From Blastopirellula marina (GTDB taxonomy: Bacteria > Planctomycetota > Planctomycetia > Pirellulales > Pirellulaceae): a stretch of 64,000 nt of DNA. Made by a program: the position numbers and the translations under genes. Where the stretch lies: assembly GCF_002967765.1 (NCBI RefSeq), contig NZ_PUHY01000006.1, positions 496,001 to 560,000 of the forward strand, read 5' to 3'. This document shows, in pieces, positions 1 through 9,845 of this stretch. Each line of letters opens with the position of its first letter. The first letter of the stretch is position 1. The notes beneath the pieces are model-generated. The model saw only the letters and a list, made by a program, of their open reading frames with translations, searched no databases and was not told the origin of the DNA.

Positions 1-843
1 GACAGAGGCCAGACTATGTTCGACCGGCCTCCCCGTCAGAGGATTGATCGTGTGCGAATATCGCTTGCCGTCATGCATAAAGAAGTTGCGATAGTCGCCT
101 GAGGTCGCTAAGGCCTTGTCATGCAAGCCGACGATCTCGTCAAAGTCGCCTGCCTTTTCGGTGGGAAGCTCGATGCCAATCTGCCACGGCTCACCATCTG
201 GCTTGAGCCCGGTTGCTCGGACTTCGCCGCCGATCTCGACCATAAAGTCGGTCAGGCCACGATCCTTCAGCAATTGAAAAACAACATCAACTCCATATCC
301 CTTGGCGATTGCTGACAAGTCGACGTAAACGCCGTCTTGCTCCTTTTGAACGGCCAGCAATTCGTAGTGAGTTTGGACTTGCTGATAGCCGACCAGCTTT
401 TTCGCGTTCGCGATTTCTTGATCAGTTGGGAAGTTCTTACGCTCCTTGTCGGGACCGAACTTCCACAGATTCACCACCGGTCCGACCGTCACGTCAAACG
501 CACCTTTGGTGAGATCACTAATCTGACGGGCGTCATCGATGACGGTCAGCAGTTCGCTGGAGACCGGCACCCACTTGTCGGAGGCGGCCTGATTGAAACG
601 AGAAAGCTCGGACTGTGGGTCGTAGGTTGACATTTGCCGGTTGACCTCGGCCAGCAACGAGTCAACTTCGGCCTGAAGATTCTGCAGTTGGTTGGGCAAC
701 TCGCGTTTGGTTACCGCACGAATGTTGTACGTGGTCCCCATGGTCTCGCCGCGAATCGTATCGATGGCGGGCGTGGCCGGGGGGTTCTGGCAACCAAGGA
801 AAACGGCCAGCCACAAAAGGCTGGCCGCGGTGATCATTCGCAT
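1..843 (-). CDS. apbE: FAD:protein FMN transferase (ApbE-like lipoprotein), 3' end beyond window
   Basis: ApbE covalently attaches FMN from FAD to threonines of target proteins, including NqrB and NqrC of Na+-NQR, at the outer face of the membrane. Reading from the ATG at 843 gives 281 codons before the window edge. The N-terminus is a lipoprotein signal with lipobox FLGC (Cys18). Family motifs in order: GETMGTTYN (about 33-41), AKGYGVD, VEIGGEVRATG, ATSGDYRNFF and SHTINPLTGRP close to the edge. It lies 37 bp after nqrF on the same strand, as expected for the flavinylating enzyme of this complex. The C-terminus is outside the window. Identification is secure from motifs and context. Confidence 0.93.
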   Translation of the reverse strand, partial: MRMITAASLLWLAVFLGCQNPPATPAIDTIRGETMGTTYNIRAVTKRELPNQLQNLQAEVDSLLAEVNRQMSTYDPQSELSRFNQAASDKWVPVSSELLTVIDDARQISDLTKGAFDVTVGPVVNLWKFGPDKERKNFPTDQEIANAKKLVGYQQVQTHYELLAVQKEQDGVYVDLSAIAKGYGVDVVFQLLKDRGLTDFMVEIGGEVRATGLKPDGEPWQIGIELPTEKAGDFDEIVGLHDKALATSGDYRNFFMHDGKRYSHTINPLTGRPVEHSLASV

Positions 844-880
844 GATACTTTTGCGAGCCGAGTTCGCTCGCTGAAGGGGC

Positions 881-2107
881 TTAGCCACCAAAGTCGTCGA
901 AGCGGATATTCTCAGGTTCGACACCCAAGTCGTCCAGCATTTTGAAGACCGCCTGGTTCATCATCGGCGGACCACACATGTAGTATTCGATGTCCTCTGG
1001 AGCAGGATGATTCTTCAGGTAGTTTTCCAACAAAACCTGGTGAATGAATCCTTGATAACCGGTCCAGTTATCTTCCGGCAGCGGATCGGACAAAGCAATG
1101 TTCATCTTGAAGTTCGGGAACTCTTTCTCGATGGCTTCAAACTCGTCGAGGTAGAACAATTCGCGAACACTACGGCCACCATACCAGTAACTGACCTTGC
1201 GATTCGTCTTACGCTGCTTGAACAACTCGAAGATATGGCTTCGCAGAGGAGCCATACCAGCACCACCACCGATGTACACCATTTCGGCATCGCTATCGTT
1301 GATGAAGAACTCACCATAAGGCCCACTAATGGTCACCTTGTCGCCCGGCTTGCAATTGAAGATGTAGCTAGACACTTTCCCTGGAGGCGTACCTTCGGGG
1401 GCGCGTGGCGGAGGCGAAGCAATACGGACATTGAGCATGATGATGCCCTTTTCGCCCGGGTAGTTGGCCATCGAGTAAGCACGAATCACAGGCTCGTCTA
1501 CCTTGCTGACATAACGCCACAAGTTGAACTTATCCCAGTCTTCGTGGTATTCCTCTTCAATGTCGAAGTCTTTGTACGAAATCTCGTGCGGAGGAACTTC
1601 GATCTGGATGTAACCACCCGCCTTGAAGTTCACCGCTTCCCCTTCGGGAATCTTCAGTTTGAACTCTTTGATGAACGTCGCGACGTTGCGGTTCGAGATG
1701 ACCTCGCATTCCCACTTCTTCGTTTCCAAGGCTTCGTGCGGGACTTCAATTTCCATGTCCTGCTTTACAGCCACCTGACAGGAAAGTCGATAGCCTTCAC
1801 GCGCCTGACGCTTGTTGATGTGCGATCGCTCGGTCGGCAAGATATCGCCACCGCCGCTCTTCACACGGACGATGCACTGAGCACAAGTACCACCGCCACC
1901 ACAAGCGGAAGAAACAAACACCCCTTGATCGGCCAGGGCGTTGAGCAGTTTGCCGCCTGCGGGCACGTCGATGTCCTTGGAATGCTCGTTGATGTCGATG
2001 TGCACATCACCGGACGGAACCAAGGCCTTCTTCGCCAAGAGGATGACCACCACCAGGAGCAAAACTACTCCGGTGAACATAGCCACGCCAAGTATTACGG
2101 TAACCAT
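881..2107 (-). CDS. nqrF: Na+-translocating NADH:quinone reductase subunit F
   Basis: Entry subunit of Na+-NQR: oxidises NADH through FAD and passes electrons to a 2Fe-2S centre. 408 aa, the family's usual length. One N-terminal membrane segment (about 4-26) is followed by a ferredoxin domain with Cys69, Cys75, Cys78 and Cys110, an FAD domain with RAYS (209-212), and an NAD domain with GGGAG (281-285) and the MCGPP motif (Cys378). It ends in the typical FDDFGG. Last nqr gene before apbE in the operon; 57 bp separate it from nqrE, whereas the other nqr genes abut or overlap. Confidence 0.97.
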   Translation of the reverse strand: MVTVILGVAMFTGVVLLLVVVILLAKKALVPSGDVHIDINEHSKDIDVPAGGKLLNALADQGVFVSSACGGGGTCAQCIVRVKSGGGDILPTERSHINKRQAREGYRLSCQVAVKQDMEIEVPHEALETKKWECEVISNRNVATFIKEFKLKIPEGEAVNFKAGGYIQIEVPPHEISYKDFDIEEEYHEDWDKFNLWRYVSKVDEPVIRAYSMANYPGEKGIIMLNVRIASPPPRAPEGTPPGKVSSYIFNCKPGDKVTISGPYGEFFINDSDAEMVYIGGGAGMAPLRSHIFELFKQRKTNRKVSYWYGGRSVRELFYLDEFEAIEKEFPNFKMNIALSDPLPEDNWTGYQGFIHQVLLENYLKNHPAPEDIEYYMCGPPMMNQAVFKMLDDLGVEPENIRFDDFGG

Positions 2108-2164
2108 ATCTAACTATCCCTGATGCCAGGCTCGCTATTTTTTTGTGCTGACTGGTGGCCTGTC

Positions 2165-2779
2165 TTATTTAATCATGCCACCGAAGGACATGAAGGCCAT
2201 TGCCATCAAACCAGCGGTAATAAACGTGATCCCCAGACCCTTCAGTCCAGCAGGCACGTCGCTATATTTCAACTTCTCGCGAATGGCGGCCAGCGAGGCA
2301 ATTGCCAACGCCCAACCTACCCCAGCGAAGAAACCATAAACAACACTTTGCGTGAACGTGTAGTTACGTTCCACCATGAACAACGAACCACCCAAGATGG
2401 CACAGTTCACAGTAATCAGCGGCAGGAAGATACCCAGAGCGTTGTAAAGAGGCGGAAAGTAACGATCGAGTCCCATTTCCAGGATCTGCACGATCGCTGC
2501 GATCACGCCGATGTAACTAATCAAGCCGAGGAAGCTTAGATCCATGTCCTTAAGGTCTGAACTGATCCAAGCCATCGCCCCCTTCTTCAGGAAAAGGGAG
2601 TAAAGCAGTTGGTTGGCAGGAATCGTAATTGCCATCACCGCAATCACCGCCACGCCAAGACCTAGAGCCGTTTTCACATTCTTGGAAACGGCTAGGAAGG
2701 TACACATTCCCAGGAAGAACGCCAGTGCGAGGTTCTCACTGAAAACGGCCTTCAGTGCAATGGTTAGCAAATCAGCCAT
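2165..2779 (-). CDS. nqrE: Na+-translocating NADH:quinone reductase subunit E
   Basis: Integral membrane subunit of Na+-NQR, homologous to NqrD and forming with it an inverted-topology pair. 204 aa, about six membrane helices. Cys26 (GMC) and Cys126 (VNC) are the two conserved cysteines that, with those of NqrD, are reported to ligate an intramembrane iron-sulfur centre. It begins three bases after nqrD ends, consistent with translational coupling. Confidence 0.97.
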   Translation of the reverse strand: MADLLTIALKAVFSENLALAFFLGMCTFLAVSKNVKTALGLGVAVIAVMAITIPANQLLYSLFLKKGAMAWISSDLKDMDLSFLGLISYIGVIAAIVQILEMGLDRYFPPLYNALGIFLPLITVNCAILGGSLFMVERNYTFTQSVVYGFFAGVGWALAIASLAAIREKLKYSDVPAGLKGLGITFITAGLMAMAFMSFGGMIK

Positions 2780-2782
2780 GGC

Positions 2783-3415
2783 CTAACCCTCCGATTCCAC
2801 TTGTTCAGGATTGAACGTGCGAATAACCCAAATGATGAAGCCAATCAAGAAGAACGCACTAGGCGGCAGCAGCATCAGACCGTTCGGTTGATACCAGCCG
2901 TCGTTCTTGGTCAGCGTGAAGATCGTGATTCCGAACAGGGATCCACTACCGAACAGTTCGCGGAAGAAACCAACGACCAGCAAGATCATCGAGTAACCCA
3001 AACCGTTACCGATACCATCCAGGAAACTGATCAAAGGTGGATTTTTCATCGCGAATGCTTCAGCGCGACCCATCACGATACAGTTGGTGATAATAAGACC
3101 AACGAACACCGAGAGCGATTTGCTAATCTCAGGCAAAAACGCTTGGAGGATCTGATCGACCACGATCACGAGCGATGCGATGATCGTCATCTGTACGATG
3201 ATACGGATACTGCTCGGGATAAACTTACGAACCAAGCTCACGCCCAAGTTCGAGCAACCGGTCACGACAGTAACCGCGAAGCACATCGTCAGAGCCGTGT
3301 TTAAGTTCGAAGTCACGGCCAACGCGGAACAGATACCGAGAACCTGCAAGGCAATCGGATTGTTTTGCGTTACCGGATCGAGCAGAACGGCCTTCGGAGA
3401 TGGCGAATCAGCCAT
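2783..3415 (-). CDS. nqrD: Na+-translocating NADH:quinone reductase subunit D
   Basis: Integral membrane subunit, paralogue of NqrE. The start is placed at the ATG at 3415, preceded by AAGGAG at six-base spacing, giving 210 aa, the family length; an upstream in-frame start at 3436 would add seven residues and lie inside nqrC. Conserved cysteines are Cys29 (GICS) and Cys112 (TNC), the expected cofactor ligands. About six membrane helices. The first bases overlap the 3' end of nqrC. Confidence 0.97.
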   Translation of the reverse strand: MADSPSPKAVLLDPVTQNNPIALQVLGICSALAVTSNLNTALTMCFAVTVVTGCSNLGVSLVRKFIPSSIRIIVQMTIIASLVIVVDQILQAFLPEISKSLSVFVGLIITNCIVMGRAEAFAMKNPPLISFLDGIGNGLGYSMILLVVGFFRELFGSGSLFGITIFTLTKNDGWYQPNGLMLLPPSAFFLIGFIIWVIRTFNPEQVESEG

Positions 3416-4196
3416 TGGTATTCTCCTTCGATTCAAGCTGTTTGAGGTAAGGTCCGAAACCTTCTTCGCCGAGCCAGAAGCGGACGAAGTCGTTCACACC
3501 GTTCGTGGTGATCGTCGCACCGGAGAGACCGTCGACTTGCTCGTCACCGGTTCCTTGTCCCTTGACGACATGAATCAACACTTCCCCATCAGGGCTGCGA
3601 AGCTTCTTGCCTGGCCACAAGGCCTTCCATTTGGGATTGTCGACTTCACCACCTAAACCTGGCGTTTCACCCTGCTTGTAGAAGGTGATACCTTTGGCAG
3701 TCATTAAGTCAGCATCGAGTGCCAAAAAGCCATACATCGTGGACCAAAGTCCCTTACCGTAGATCGGCAGCACAACACCATGTAGTTCGCCATCGTCTTC
3801 AATGACGTAGACAACTGCGTATTTTTCTGTCTTTTCAATCCCAGGTAAGCCAGTTACCTGACGATTTAGATTGTCATTTTCACGTGCTTCGTCTGGGCTG
3901 TAGTTCGCCGGATCATCGATACCAGCTTCCTTAAGCTCCTCTTCGGATGCCACTTCGCCCGAATCGAGATTCACGATCTGTCGCTTGATCTTTTTGAACT
4001 TCGCATCGATCGCGGCAGCGTCATCGCCTGGTTCAAGTAGGCCCGCAGCGGCGAGGACATTCTTCTGTTTGTCCAGACGCTCGTTTTCCAGCTGAAATGG
4101 CTTCAAGGCGACAGCAGCCACACTGACCACCACCGAACAGACCACGCATAACACTGCGGCAACCATAATTGTTCCGAGAACACTATCACGTCGCAT
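3408..4196 (-). CDS. nqrC: Na+-translocating NADH:quinone reductase subunit C
   Basis: Periplasm-facing flavoprotein subunit carrying FMN bound covalently to threonine. Start taken as the ATG at 4196 (GAAAGG upstream), giving 262 aa. One N-terminal membrane anchor (about 8-30) and an FMN-binding domain with the flavinylation motif SGAT at 225-228, Thr228 being the predicted acceptor for ApbE. An in-frame upstream start (4235) lies inside nqrB and is less likely. Overlaps nqrB by 11 bp. Confidence 0.96.
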   Translation of the reverse strand: MRRDSVLGTIMVAAVLCVVCSVVVSVAAVALKPFQLENERLDKQKNVLAAAGLLEPGDDAAAIDAKFKKIKRQIVNLDSGEVASEEELKEAGIDDPANYSPDEARENDNLNRQVTGLPGIEKTEKYAVVYVIEDDGELHGVVLPIYGKGLWSTMYGFLALDADLMTAKGITFYKQGETPGLGGEVDNPKWKALWPGKKLRSPDGEVLIHVVKGQGTGDEQVDGLSGATITTNGVNDFVRFWLGEEGFGPYLKQLESKENTNG

Positions 4197-5439
4197 AGCG
4201 TGCCTTTCTTCGATTGATGTTGGCTTGCAGGACAAAGTAATCGATCAGAGGCGCCATCACGTTTCCGAACAGAATCGCGAGCATGATCCCTTCCGGGAAA
4301 GCCGTGCCGACACTGCGAATCAAGATAGTCATCACACCGATCAAGATTCCGTAGAACCATTTTCCGGTTGTGGTCATTGCCGCGGAAACGGGATCGGTCG
4401 CCATGAAAACGGTACCGAACGCGAAACCACCAATTACCAGATGCCACCACGGCGACATACCGAGCAGCAGTGGATTGGATACATCAAAGGCACCTGCAAC
4501 GCCCATCAGCAGGAACGAGGTGGCAACCGCACCGATCACACAACTGAGCATGATTCGCCACGATCCAATGCCGGTTGCGATCAGGAAGGCGGCCCCGAGC
4601 AAACAGGCCAAAACCGAAGTTTCGCCCATCGATCCCTGGATCCAACCCATGAAAGCACCGAGCCAAGTCACCCCGTGGCCGTCGACTTGGGCCATCGCGT
4701 CTTGCATGGTCGTGCCAACAGGCGACGACGCAACAACACCCAAGGTCGTCGCACCACTGAATCCATCCGGCGAAACAGCGGTCCAAGCTTTGTCACCCGT
4801 CATGTCCGTGGCGTACGAGAAGTACAGGAACGCACGAGCGGTCAAAGCAGGATTCAGGAAGTTCTTACCAGTACCACCGAAAACTTCCTTGCCGACTAAC
4901 ACCCCAAAGCCAATCCCCACGGCAACTTGCCACAGGGGGATCGTCGGTGGAAGGATCAGCGGAAAGAGCATCCCAGAAACCAGGAACCCTTCGTTGATTT
5001 CATGCTTACGAACGATGCTGAAGATCAATTCGATCGTACCACCGACCGTCATGGTGACGATATAAACCGGCAGAAAGAAGATCGCCCCGAGGATCATATT
5101 ACTGATCCAACTGTCAGGGTTATGCTCCAGTCCCGTCATCTCGAAGAGAGATTCGTGGAAATCGGCGACCGGTGCTGCGCCGGCTGCGATCTGCAAGTTA
5201 GCCTGATACCCAGTGTTCCACAGGGCCATGTAGATACATGGAATCAGGGAGAGAACGACGAATATCATCGTTCGCTTGAGATCCAAACCGTCGCGCACAT
5301 GGGTCAAACCCTTGGCACGATCTGGTGGCGTGTACAAAAACGTATCCGCCGCTTCGTACAGCGGATAGAGTCGCTCCAACTTTCCTCCTTCGAGGAACAT
5401 TGGCTCGACCTTATCGAGCATTCCGCGTAAAAATTTCAT
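4186..5439 (-). CDS. nqrB: Na+-translocating NADH:quinone reductase subunit B
   Basis: Large membrane subunit with riboflavin and covalent FMN, part of the Na+ channel and quinone-reducing core. 417 aa, close to the Vibrio length. Many membrane helices after residue 55. The flavinylation motif SGAT lies at 228-231 (Thr231, equivalent to Vibrio Thr236). ATG at 5439 is two bases after the stop of nqrA, so the two are probably coupled. Confidence 0.97.
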   Translation of the reverse strand: MKFLRGMLDKVEPMFLEGGKLERLYPLYEAADTFLYTPPDRAKGLTHVRDGLDLKRTMIFVVLSLIPCIYMALWNTGYQANLQIAAGAAPVADFHESLFEMTGLEHNPDSWISNMILGAIFFLPVYIVTMTVGGTIELIFSIVRKHEINEGFLVSGMLFPLILPPTIPLWQVAVGIGFGVLVGKEVFGGTGKNFLNPALTARAFLYFSYATDMTGDKAWTAVSPDGFSGATTLGVVASSPVGTTMQDAMAQVDGHGVTWLGAFMGWIQGSMGETSVLACLLGAAFLIATGIGSWRIMLSCVIGAVATSFLLMGVAGAFDVSNPLLLGMSPWWHLVIGGFAFGTVFMATDPVSAAMTTTGKWFYGILIGVMTILIRSVGTAFPEGIMLAILFGNVMAPLIDYFVLQANINRRKARYAT

Positions 5440-5441
5440 GG

Positions 5442-6791
5442 CTATCCTTCGGCTTCAATGCGGGTCAGGTTCTTCCGCAGAATGGTACCGAAATCGTGTT
5501 TACCCGTATCGACAAACGTACAAAGAGCGATGTCTTCCTCTTCCAATTCGAGTGCCCCCAGGGCCTGAGCCGAATCGGTATCTTCGACAATCAATGACTT
5601 CAGCAAGGCGGTCGGCTCGATATCGAGCGGCATCACCGTTTCGTAGACTTCAATCGGAACAATCGCCCGATGGCTACCGTTAGCAGTCGCCGTCATCGGC
5701 AACTCGCTCGGCGACAAAAATGATGCGAAGACCGACTTCACCGAGAACTTCTTGAATCCAGGTGCCAGCCAGCCAAGCATTTCGCGATGGCCACCTTCAC
5801 CCAGAACCGAGATCTGGTTGTGGTAACGCCCCAAATAGGCTTCCACGCCTGCGGATTGATATCCGCAAAGAACCGAACCAGAGACGATTCGCATGGAGCC
5901 CTCGTTGAGTTGATCTTTGGTCAGATCTTCCAAGCTCGAGCCGAGGCGAACCTTCAGCAGGCGAGGCTCCTTAACCCCTGGACCCGCCAGCGAGACGACT
6001 CGCATCGGATCGAGTTCACCGGTGCGGAACAAATGACCAATCGCGATCACATCTTGGTAGCCGAGGTACCAGACAACGCGACCTGGGCCAGCGGAATCGA
6101 GGAAGTGAATATGAGTTCCGGGCAGACCCGCAGGATGCTTGCCTTCAAACTCGACGGCGTTGACAAAGTCGAGACCTTCTCCAGGGAGTGCAGCCCCAGG
6201 AGCTTGGCAAACATGTACCTTGCCTTCAGTCAGCGTGCTGATCGCTTCCAGGCCGGCGATGAATTCGATCTCGCTTCCCTTGATGATCGGTGCTGGGTCC
6301 GCGGCCAAAGGATTGGTGTCCATCGCGGTCACAAAGATCGAGCGAGGGGACGTTCCTGGTGCAGGAACCTTACCGTAGGGACGGGTACGAAAAGCTGTCC
6401 ACAATCCGGATTGAATAAGGTTCTCTTCGACCTTAGTACGATCCAGTTGCGACAAGTGATCTTCCGTGTAGGAAGTGAACGAGACCTTGTCGTCTCCTTC
6501 GACTTCGATCACCACAGAGAGCAGCTTTCGCTTGGCCCCGCGATTAATTTCCACCACCTTACCGGCGGCAGGCGACGTGAAGAATACGCCAGGTGTTTTC
6601 TTGTCTTCAAAGAGAGGCTGGCCAACTTTGACCACGTCCCCTTCGGTGACCATCATCGTTGGCTTCATACCAACGTAGTCACGTGCCAGAATGGCAACCT
6701 TTCGGACATCGGCGATTTCTTCCACCGATTGTTTTGGCTTGCCTGAAATCGGCAGATCCAGGCCTTTGCTAATCGTGATCCGACGTGGCAT
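5442..6791 (-). CDS. nqrA: Na+-translocating NADH:quinone reductase subunit A
   Basis: Peripheral cytoplasmic subunit of Na+-NQR, implicated in quinone binding. First gene of nqrABCDEF-apbE. The ATG at 6791 is preferred (GAGG six bases upstream; product begins [10 protein letters not shown], the family N-terminus), giving 449 aa. A GTG at 6803 would add four residues. The N-terminal Rnf-barrel-like region and the motif [11 protein letters not shown] match the family. An operator-like palindrome sits about 52-78 bp upstream of the start. Confidence 0.96.
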   Translation of the reverse strand: MPRRITISKGLDLPISGKPKQSVEEIADVRKVAILARDYVGMKPTMMVTEGDVVKVGQPLFEDKKTPGVFFTSPAAGKVVEINRGAKRKLLSVVIEVEGDDKVSFTSYTEDHLSQLDRTKVEENLIQSGLWTAFRTRPYGKVPAPGTSPRSIFVTAMDTNPLAADPAPIIKGSEIEFIAGLEAISTLTEGKVHVCQAPGAALPGEGLDFVNAVEFEGKHPAGLPGTHIHFLDSAGPGRVVWYLGYQDVIAIGHLFRTGELDPMRVVSLAGPGVKEPRLLKVRLGSSLEDLTKDQLNEGSMRIVSGSVLCGYQSAGVEAYLGRYHNQISVLGEGGHREMLGWLAPGFKKFSVKSVFASFLSPSELPMTATANGSHRAIVPIEVYETVMPLDIEPTALLKSLIVEDTDSAQALGALELEEEDIALCTFVDTGKHDFGTILRKNLTRIEAEG

Positions 6792-6843
6792 CTTGGGCCT
6801 CACTCCCGTTTGGGAGGCTATGGTTCAAAACACTTGCAAGGAG

Positions 6844-6869
6844 GACATTGTGAAAACTATCACAATGTC
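6844..6869. promoter_or_regulatory. CRP/FNR-family operator-like palindrome upstream of nqrA
   Basis: Perfect 10-bp inverted repeat GACATTGTGA / TCACAATGTC around the six-base spacer AAACTA. The core TGTGA-N6-TCACA is exactly the CRP-family consensus. Its centre is about 65 bp upstream of the nqrA ATG. No regulator gene is in the window, so the binding protein is inferred. The left arm also overlaps the GTG of a possible small plus-strand ORF. Confidence 0.6.
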
Positions 6870-6960
6870 AAAGTCGAATGACCCCCCGAATATGCTTTCT
6901 GGGCTAAAAATCTCGGAGAAACTGGATGCGTGCTCTGCGTCGTGTCCGAGTGAAAGATAG
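6850..6960 (+). CDS. Possible 36-aa small ORF, unknown function
   Basis: A GTG at 6850 is preceded by AAGGAGG (6838-6844) at five-base spacing, a near-perfect Shine-Dalgarno. The reading frame runs 36 codons to a TAG and encodes a hydrophilic peptide ending in CSASCPSER, with a CxxxC pair. No family recognised. It is divergent from nqrA, and its start codon lies inside the palindrome described separately, so the site could act on DNA or on translation of this frame. May be fortuitous. Confidence 0.25.
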   Translation: MKTITMSKSNDPPNMLSGLKISEKLDACSASCPSER

Positions 6961-7365
6961 TCGCAACCTTAGTCGACAGGAACCTCCCAACATCTTCTTG
7001 GAATTGCCTGCCAGGAAATCTTTCAGAGAACAAGTCAGTGCATGGTGGGGTGACCAGCTCGACAAGTGAAATGATAATGGGTTCAGATTATGCAGCAAGG
7101 GGAGATTCCGCCACTTAAAACCCCCGACTTTCTTTACAAAGTTCTTAGGTTCAACCATCCCCTCAAAAGGCCAATCTCCTTCGGACCGCTGGGGAAAACA
7201 AGATGCCGCAAAACGGTGATAAGGGCATCGACTTGCCAACTACGAAGCCTACACCCTCACCTGCAAAACCCGACATGGTGAATTTGATTTCCTGAGTCGC
7301 CTAAATTTACCTAGCCAGCGAACTGTTTTTGCAAAGAAAAAAATTATTGCCGCTGGACGGAAATA
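6961..7365. other. Intergenic stretch without recognised gene
   Basis: About 400 bp between the small ORF and the 3' end of the HisA-like gene. Short frames here show no family resemblance or supporting ribosome binding site. No strong hairpin, tRNA or terminator was seen apart from A-rich sequence near 7336-7345. Confidence 0.5.
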
Positions 7366-8160
7366 TTAAGCGAGCCGGGGCTGCCCTTGCCTTCTCTCCG
7401 CATGGAACGGTGCGATACGCCCATTATGCAGCGCCGAAGCAACTAAAACTCGCCCCACCCCCAAACCGACCAATGCCTCGACATCCGCAGGGGAAGCCAT
7501 GCCACCGCCGGCCAATAGACAAACCTCCGGTAATTGCTCTCGAAGCTCCTGCAACAGCGGCTCCACCCCCGTCCCACCTCCTTCACCTACTGCAGCCAAG
7601 TCGAGTACTACTTGCTGCCGCACGCCTAAGTGAACGGCACGCTGGGCAACTTCCAGGGGCGTCAGATCGCGAAAGTCGTTACGGCTGGTTAGCAGCGTTC
7701 CGTTTTGAAGGTCCAGGCTGAAGACAAGCCGCTCGGCCCCGATCTCAGTAATCAGCTCGCTGAGTGATTGCCAGCTTTCCAGAGATTCGAGCCCGATAAC
7801 CCAGCGATAGGGACGCCACTCTCGCAAACTCTGTTCACAAGCACGCCATTGATCAAGATTGCCAATTCCAGCATCTAACCAGACGTTAAGCCCTTGGACG
7901 GCGATCGCTTCCAGCCCCGCTGCGTCTACCTGTCCCTCGCAAATCGCGTTTAGATCGGCGACATAACAATCCTGAAAACCGAACGTCCTGGCATAAAGCA
8001 TGGCGATCGTGCCTGGCCGCGAATCTTCGACATACCGCGAACTCACTGGCAAGTACTCGTCCCGCCGACCCGCAATGCCATGGACGACTTGCCCGTGGCG
8101 AAGATCAATCACCGGCAAAATGGCGTCGTACCAGGCTGGGCGATCAGAAGGTGAATTCAA
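7366..8160 (-). CDS. HisA/HisF-related TIM-barrel protein
   Basis: 264 aa related to phosphoribosyl-formimino isomerases (HisA). It contains PVIDLRHGQVVHG (17-29; Asp19 corresponds to the HisA catalytic Asp), YVADLNAI, VLDLAAVGEGGGTG (Asp187, position of the second catalytic acid) and AGGGMASPADV with a C-terminal phosphate-binding region. No other his genes are nearby, so histidine biosynthesis is doubtful; HisA/HisF-related proteins of unassigned role occur in methanogens and in planctomycetes with C1-transfer genes, which is a tentative parallel only. TTG start (8160) with GGAAAAG upstream, overlapping the preceding gene by 17 bp, so the two are probably co-transcribed. Confidence 0.75.
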   Translation of the reverse strand: MNSPSDRPAWYDAILPVIDLRHGQVVHGIAGRRDEYLPVSSRYVEDSRPGTIAMLYARTFGFQDCYVADLNAICEGQVDAAGLEAIAVQGLNVWLDAGIGNLDQWRACEQSLREWRPYRWVIGLESLESWQSLSELITEIGAERLVFSLDLQNGTLLTSRNDFRDLTPLEVAQRAVHLGVRQQVVLDLAAVGEGGGTGVEPLLQELREQLPEVCLLAGGGMASPADVEALVGLGVGRVLVASALHNGRIAPFHAERRQGQPRLA

Positions 8161-9676
8161 GAGACTTTTCCGAATAGAGGGGCATATGTCGGTAGTAGAC
8201 CTCTAGGATCATCGCCGAGAGACACGTTACGTACAATCGCCCTCCCACCTTGGCGTGCTGATCGTCGAAGTACCAACTACCGTTCGTGTAACCACGGCGA
8301 GACTGCGTTTTGACGAGATATTCCTTCATTTCCTCGTTCCACGCCTCCCACTTAGGGCCGCCGTTGTGACTCAAGACGTTCGTCGCGTAGTAGTTGTAAT
8401 ACATGTCGCTCTTCGATGGTCCTTCGTCCGCCAGGAATTCGATACCCTTCTGCAATCGCAAGTCTCCCCGAGGCCAGCCCAGGTACATTCGCGATAGAAG
8501 CCCAATCGAAGTCGGCGAGATCATTTTGCCGGGGTGCTGATACCCATAGTAGGCACCGTCGGCCTGTTGCACCTTGTCAAGCCAAAACTCCGCCATGCCG
8601 ATAGTCGAACTTGAGACTTTGATGTCGCCTAAGAGCCCACTCTTGAGCGCCATGAGCTGCCAACCGAAAACACTGATGTCGCCTGGTTGCTTGGGCTCGT
8701 ACCGCCATCCACCCTCGCTGTGCTGAGCATACTCAATGAAACGAATCGCTTGCGTGGCGTCCGCTTCAAGAGCTGGATCTCCCGTCATCGCGTAGGCTTC
8801 GCACAACGCTAACGTTGCAAGTCCCTGACCATACATCGAGCCCATCTGCAGGTCGCCACCATTGGGGCCGACAATGGCATTCGCTCGCAAGTAGTACAAC
8901 CCCTTCTCAATTTTCTCACGATAGGGATTGTCGTTCATGTGCGTGTAGCCACGCCCTAGAAATGGCAGCAACGCCATACCGGTTGCTCCGGTCGCCGTTA
9001 CGGGATCGCCTGGGTTTGGACTTAGTTTTCCCACCTCGGTCTTGTGATGATTAAAGCTCCACGATCCATCAGGTAGTTGGTGAGCAGCAATCCAACCGAG
9101 CGCCCGATCCACAGCATCTTCGGTAGCTGGCGAACCTCCACGAGCAGCGAGAAGCTCTTGTCGTAGCTCGCCACTTCGCCCTTCGAAGCCCCCTCCCTTT
9201 TTGGAAGGAATTGCTTGCTGCCAAGGCAAGTTCTTCTGCAGGTCTGAAGTTGTGTCGACGGTCATTGCCTGAGCTTCCGTCGCTGCCTCATTGGAATTGG
9301 GATCGACCAACTCACTCAACTCACCAATCGCAGCGGAATCGGTCTGCAATTGTTCTTCAAGTACATCTTGCGCGGTGTTAACTTCGATCGGCGTGGTAAT
9401 CTGCTCCATCGCGAGATCAAGCGGCTCGTTTTCCGCCGGCAACAAGAGCAGCTCGTTAGCATTCCCTCCCCGACCGACCGGAGCCACCCACAGTGCCAAA
9501 ATGACCAGTAGCACGAAATGGACGGCCGCACTGACCAAGAAGCTGATGCTGCCGCGCAAGCGGTCGGCAGAAAGCAGTTCCCATCTTCCAAACCGAAACT
9601 CAACGCGCACCGATTGCGACTCGACCGGATCGGACGAAGCATCCTCTGATTTCGCTTTGGAATTAGCAGTGGACAA
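8144..9676 (-). CDS. Membrane-anchored prenyltransferase/squalene-cyclase repeat protein (paralogue 1)
   Basis: 510 aa. A cytoplasmic N-terminus and one membrane helix (about 43-66) precede a low-complexity linker (about 75-150) and an alpha/alpha-barrel domain (about 185-500) built of repeats such as ALGWIAAHQLPDGSWSF and FIEYAQHSEGGWRY, the QW-type repeats of squalene-hopene cyclases and prenyltransferases. No cyclase DxDD acid motif was seen, so catalysis as a terpene cyclase is unlikely; a scaffold or polysaccharide/peptide-binding role is possible. The first usable start is a TTG at 9676 because a stop lies seven codons upstream. Similar throughout to the next gene. Confidence 0.8.
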   Translation of the reverse strand: MSTANSKAKSEDASSDPVESQSVRVEFRFGRWELLSADRLRGSISFLVSAAVHFVLLVILALWVAPVGRGGNANELLLLPAENEPLDLAMEQITTPIEVNTAQDVLEEQLQTDSAAIGELSELVDPNSNEAATEAQAMTVDTTSDLQKNLPWQQAIPSKKGGGFEGRSGELRQELLAARGGSPATEDAVDRALGWIAAHQLPDGSWSFNHHKTEVGKLSPNPGDPVTATGATGMALLPFLGRGYTHMNDNPYREKIEKGLYYLRANAIVGPNGGDLQMGSMYGQGLATLALCEAYAMTGDPALEADATQAIRFIEYAQHSEGGWRYEPKQPGDISVFGWQLMALKSGLLGDIKVSSSTIGMAEFWLDKVQQADGAYYGYQHPGKMISPTSIGLLSRMYLGWPRGDLRLQKGIEFLADEGPSKSDMYYNYYATNVLSHNGGPKWEAWNEEMKEYLVKTQSRRGYTNGSWYFDDQHAKVGGRLYVTCLSAMILEVYYRHMPLYSEKSLEFTF

Positions 9677-9845
9677 GGAAGTGAATTACGAAGGCGCAAC
9701 TGCGTGACAGATTTGCATAAGTGCTATGGCGAAGCAGCCCCCAACTCTAGGTCGCAATCCCTTTCCCTTCGCGCAGCAAAAAACCTCGTAGCGAAACGGA
9801 TTCCACCACGAGGTTCTCCTATTTGAATCGTATCAATTGTAACGA

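Noticed and set aside
1007-2113. 368-codon open frame on the plus strand
   Set aside because: Antisense to nqrF over its whole length, no family resemblance; nqrF is unmistakable.
4225-4899. 224-codon open frame antisense to nqrB
   Set aside because: Low-complexity composition (Arg/His/Glu rich) typical of a shadow frame opposite a membrane-protein gene.
5787-6746. 319-codon open frame antisense to nqrA
   Set aside because: No recognisable domain; nqrA on the other strand has full family length and motifs.
7366-8160. Assignment as histidine-pathway HisA
   Set aside because: Sequence diverges around the second catalytic region and no his genes are adjacent; kept as HisA/HisF-related only.
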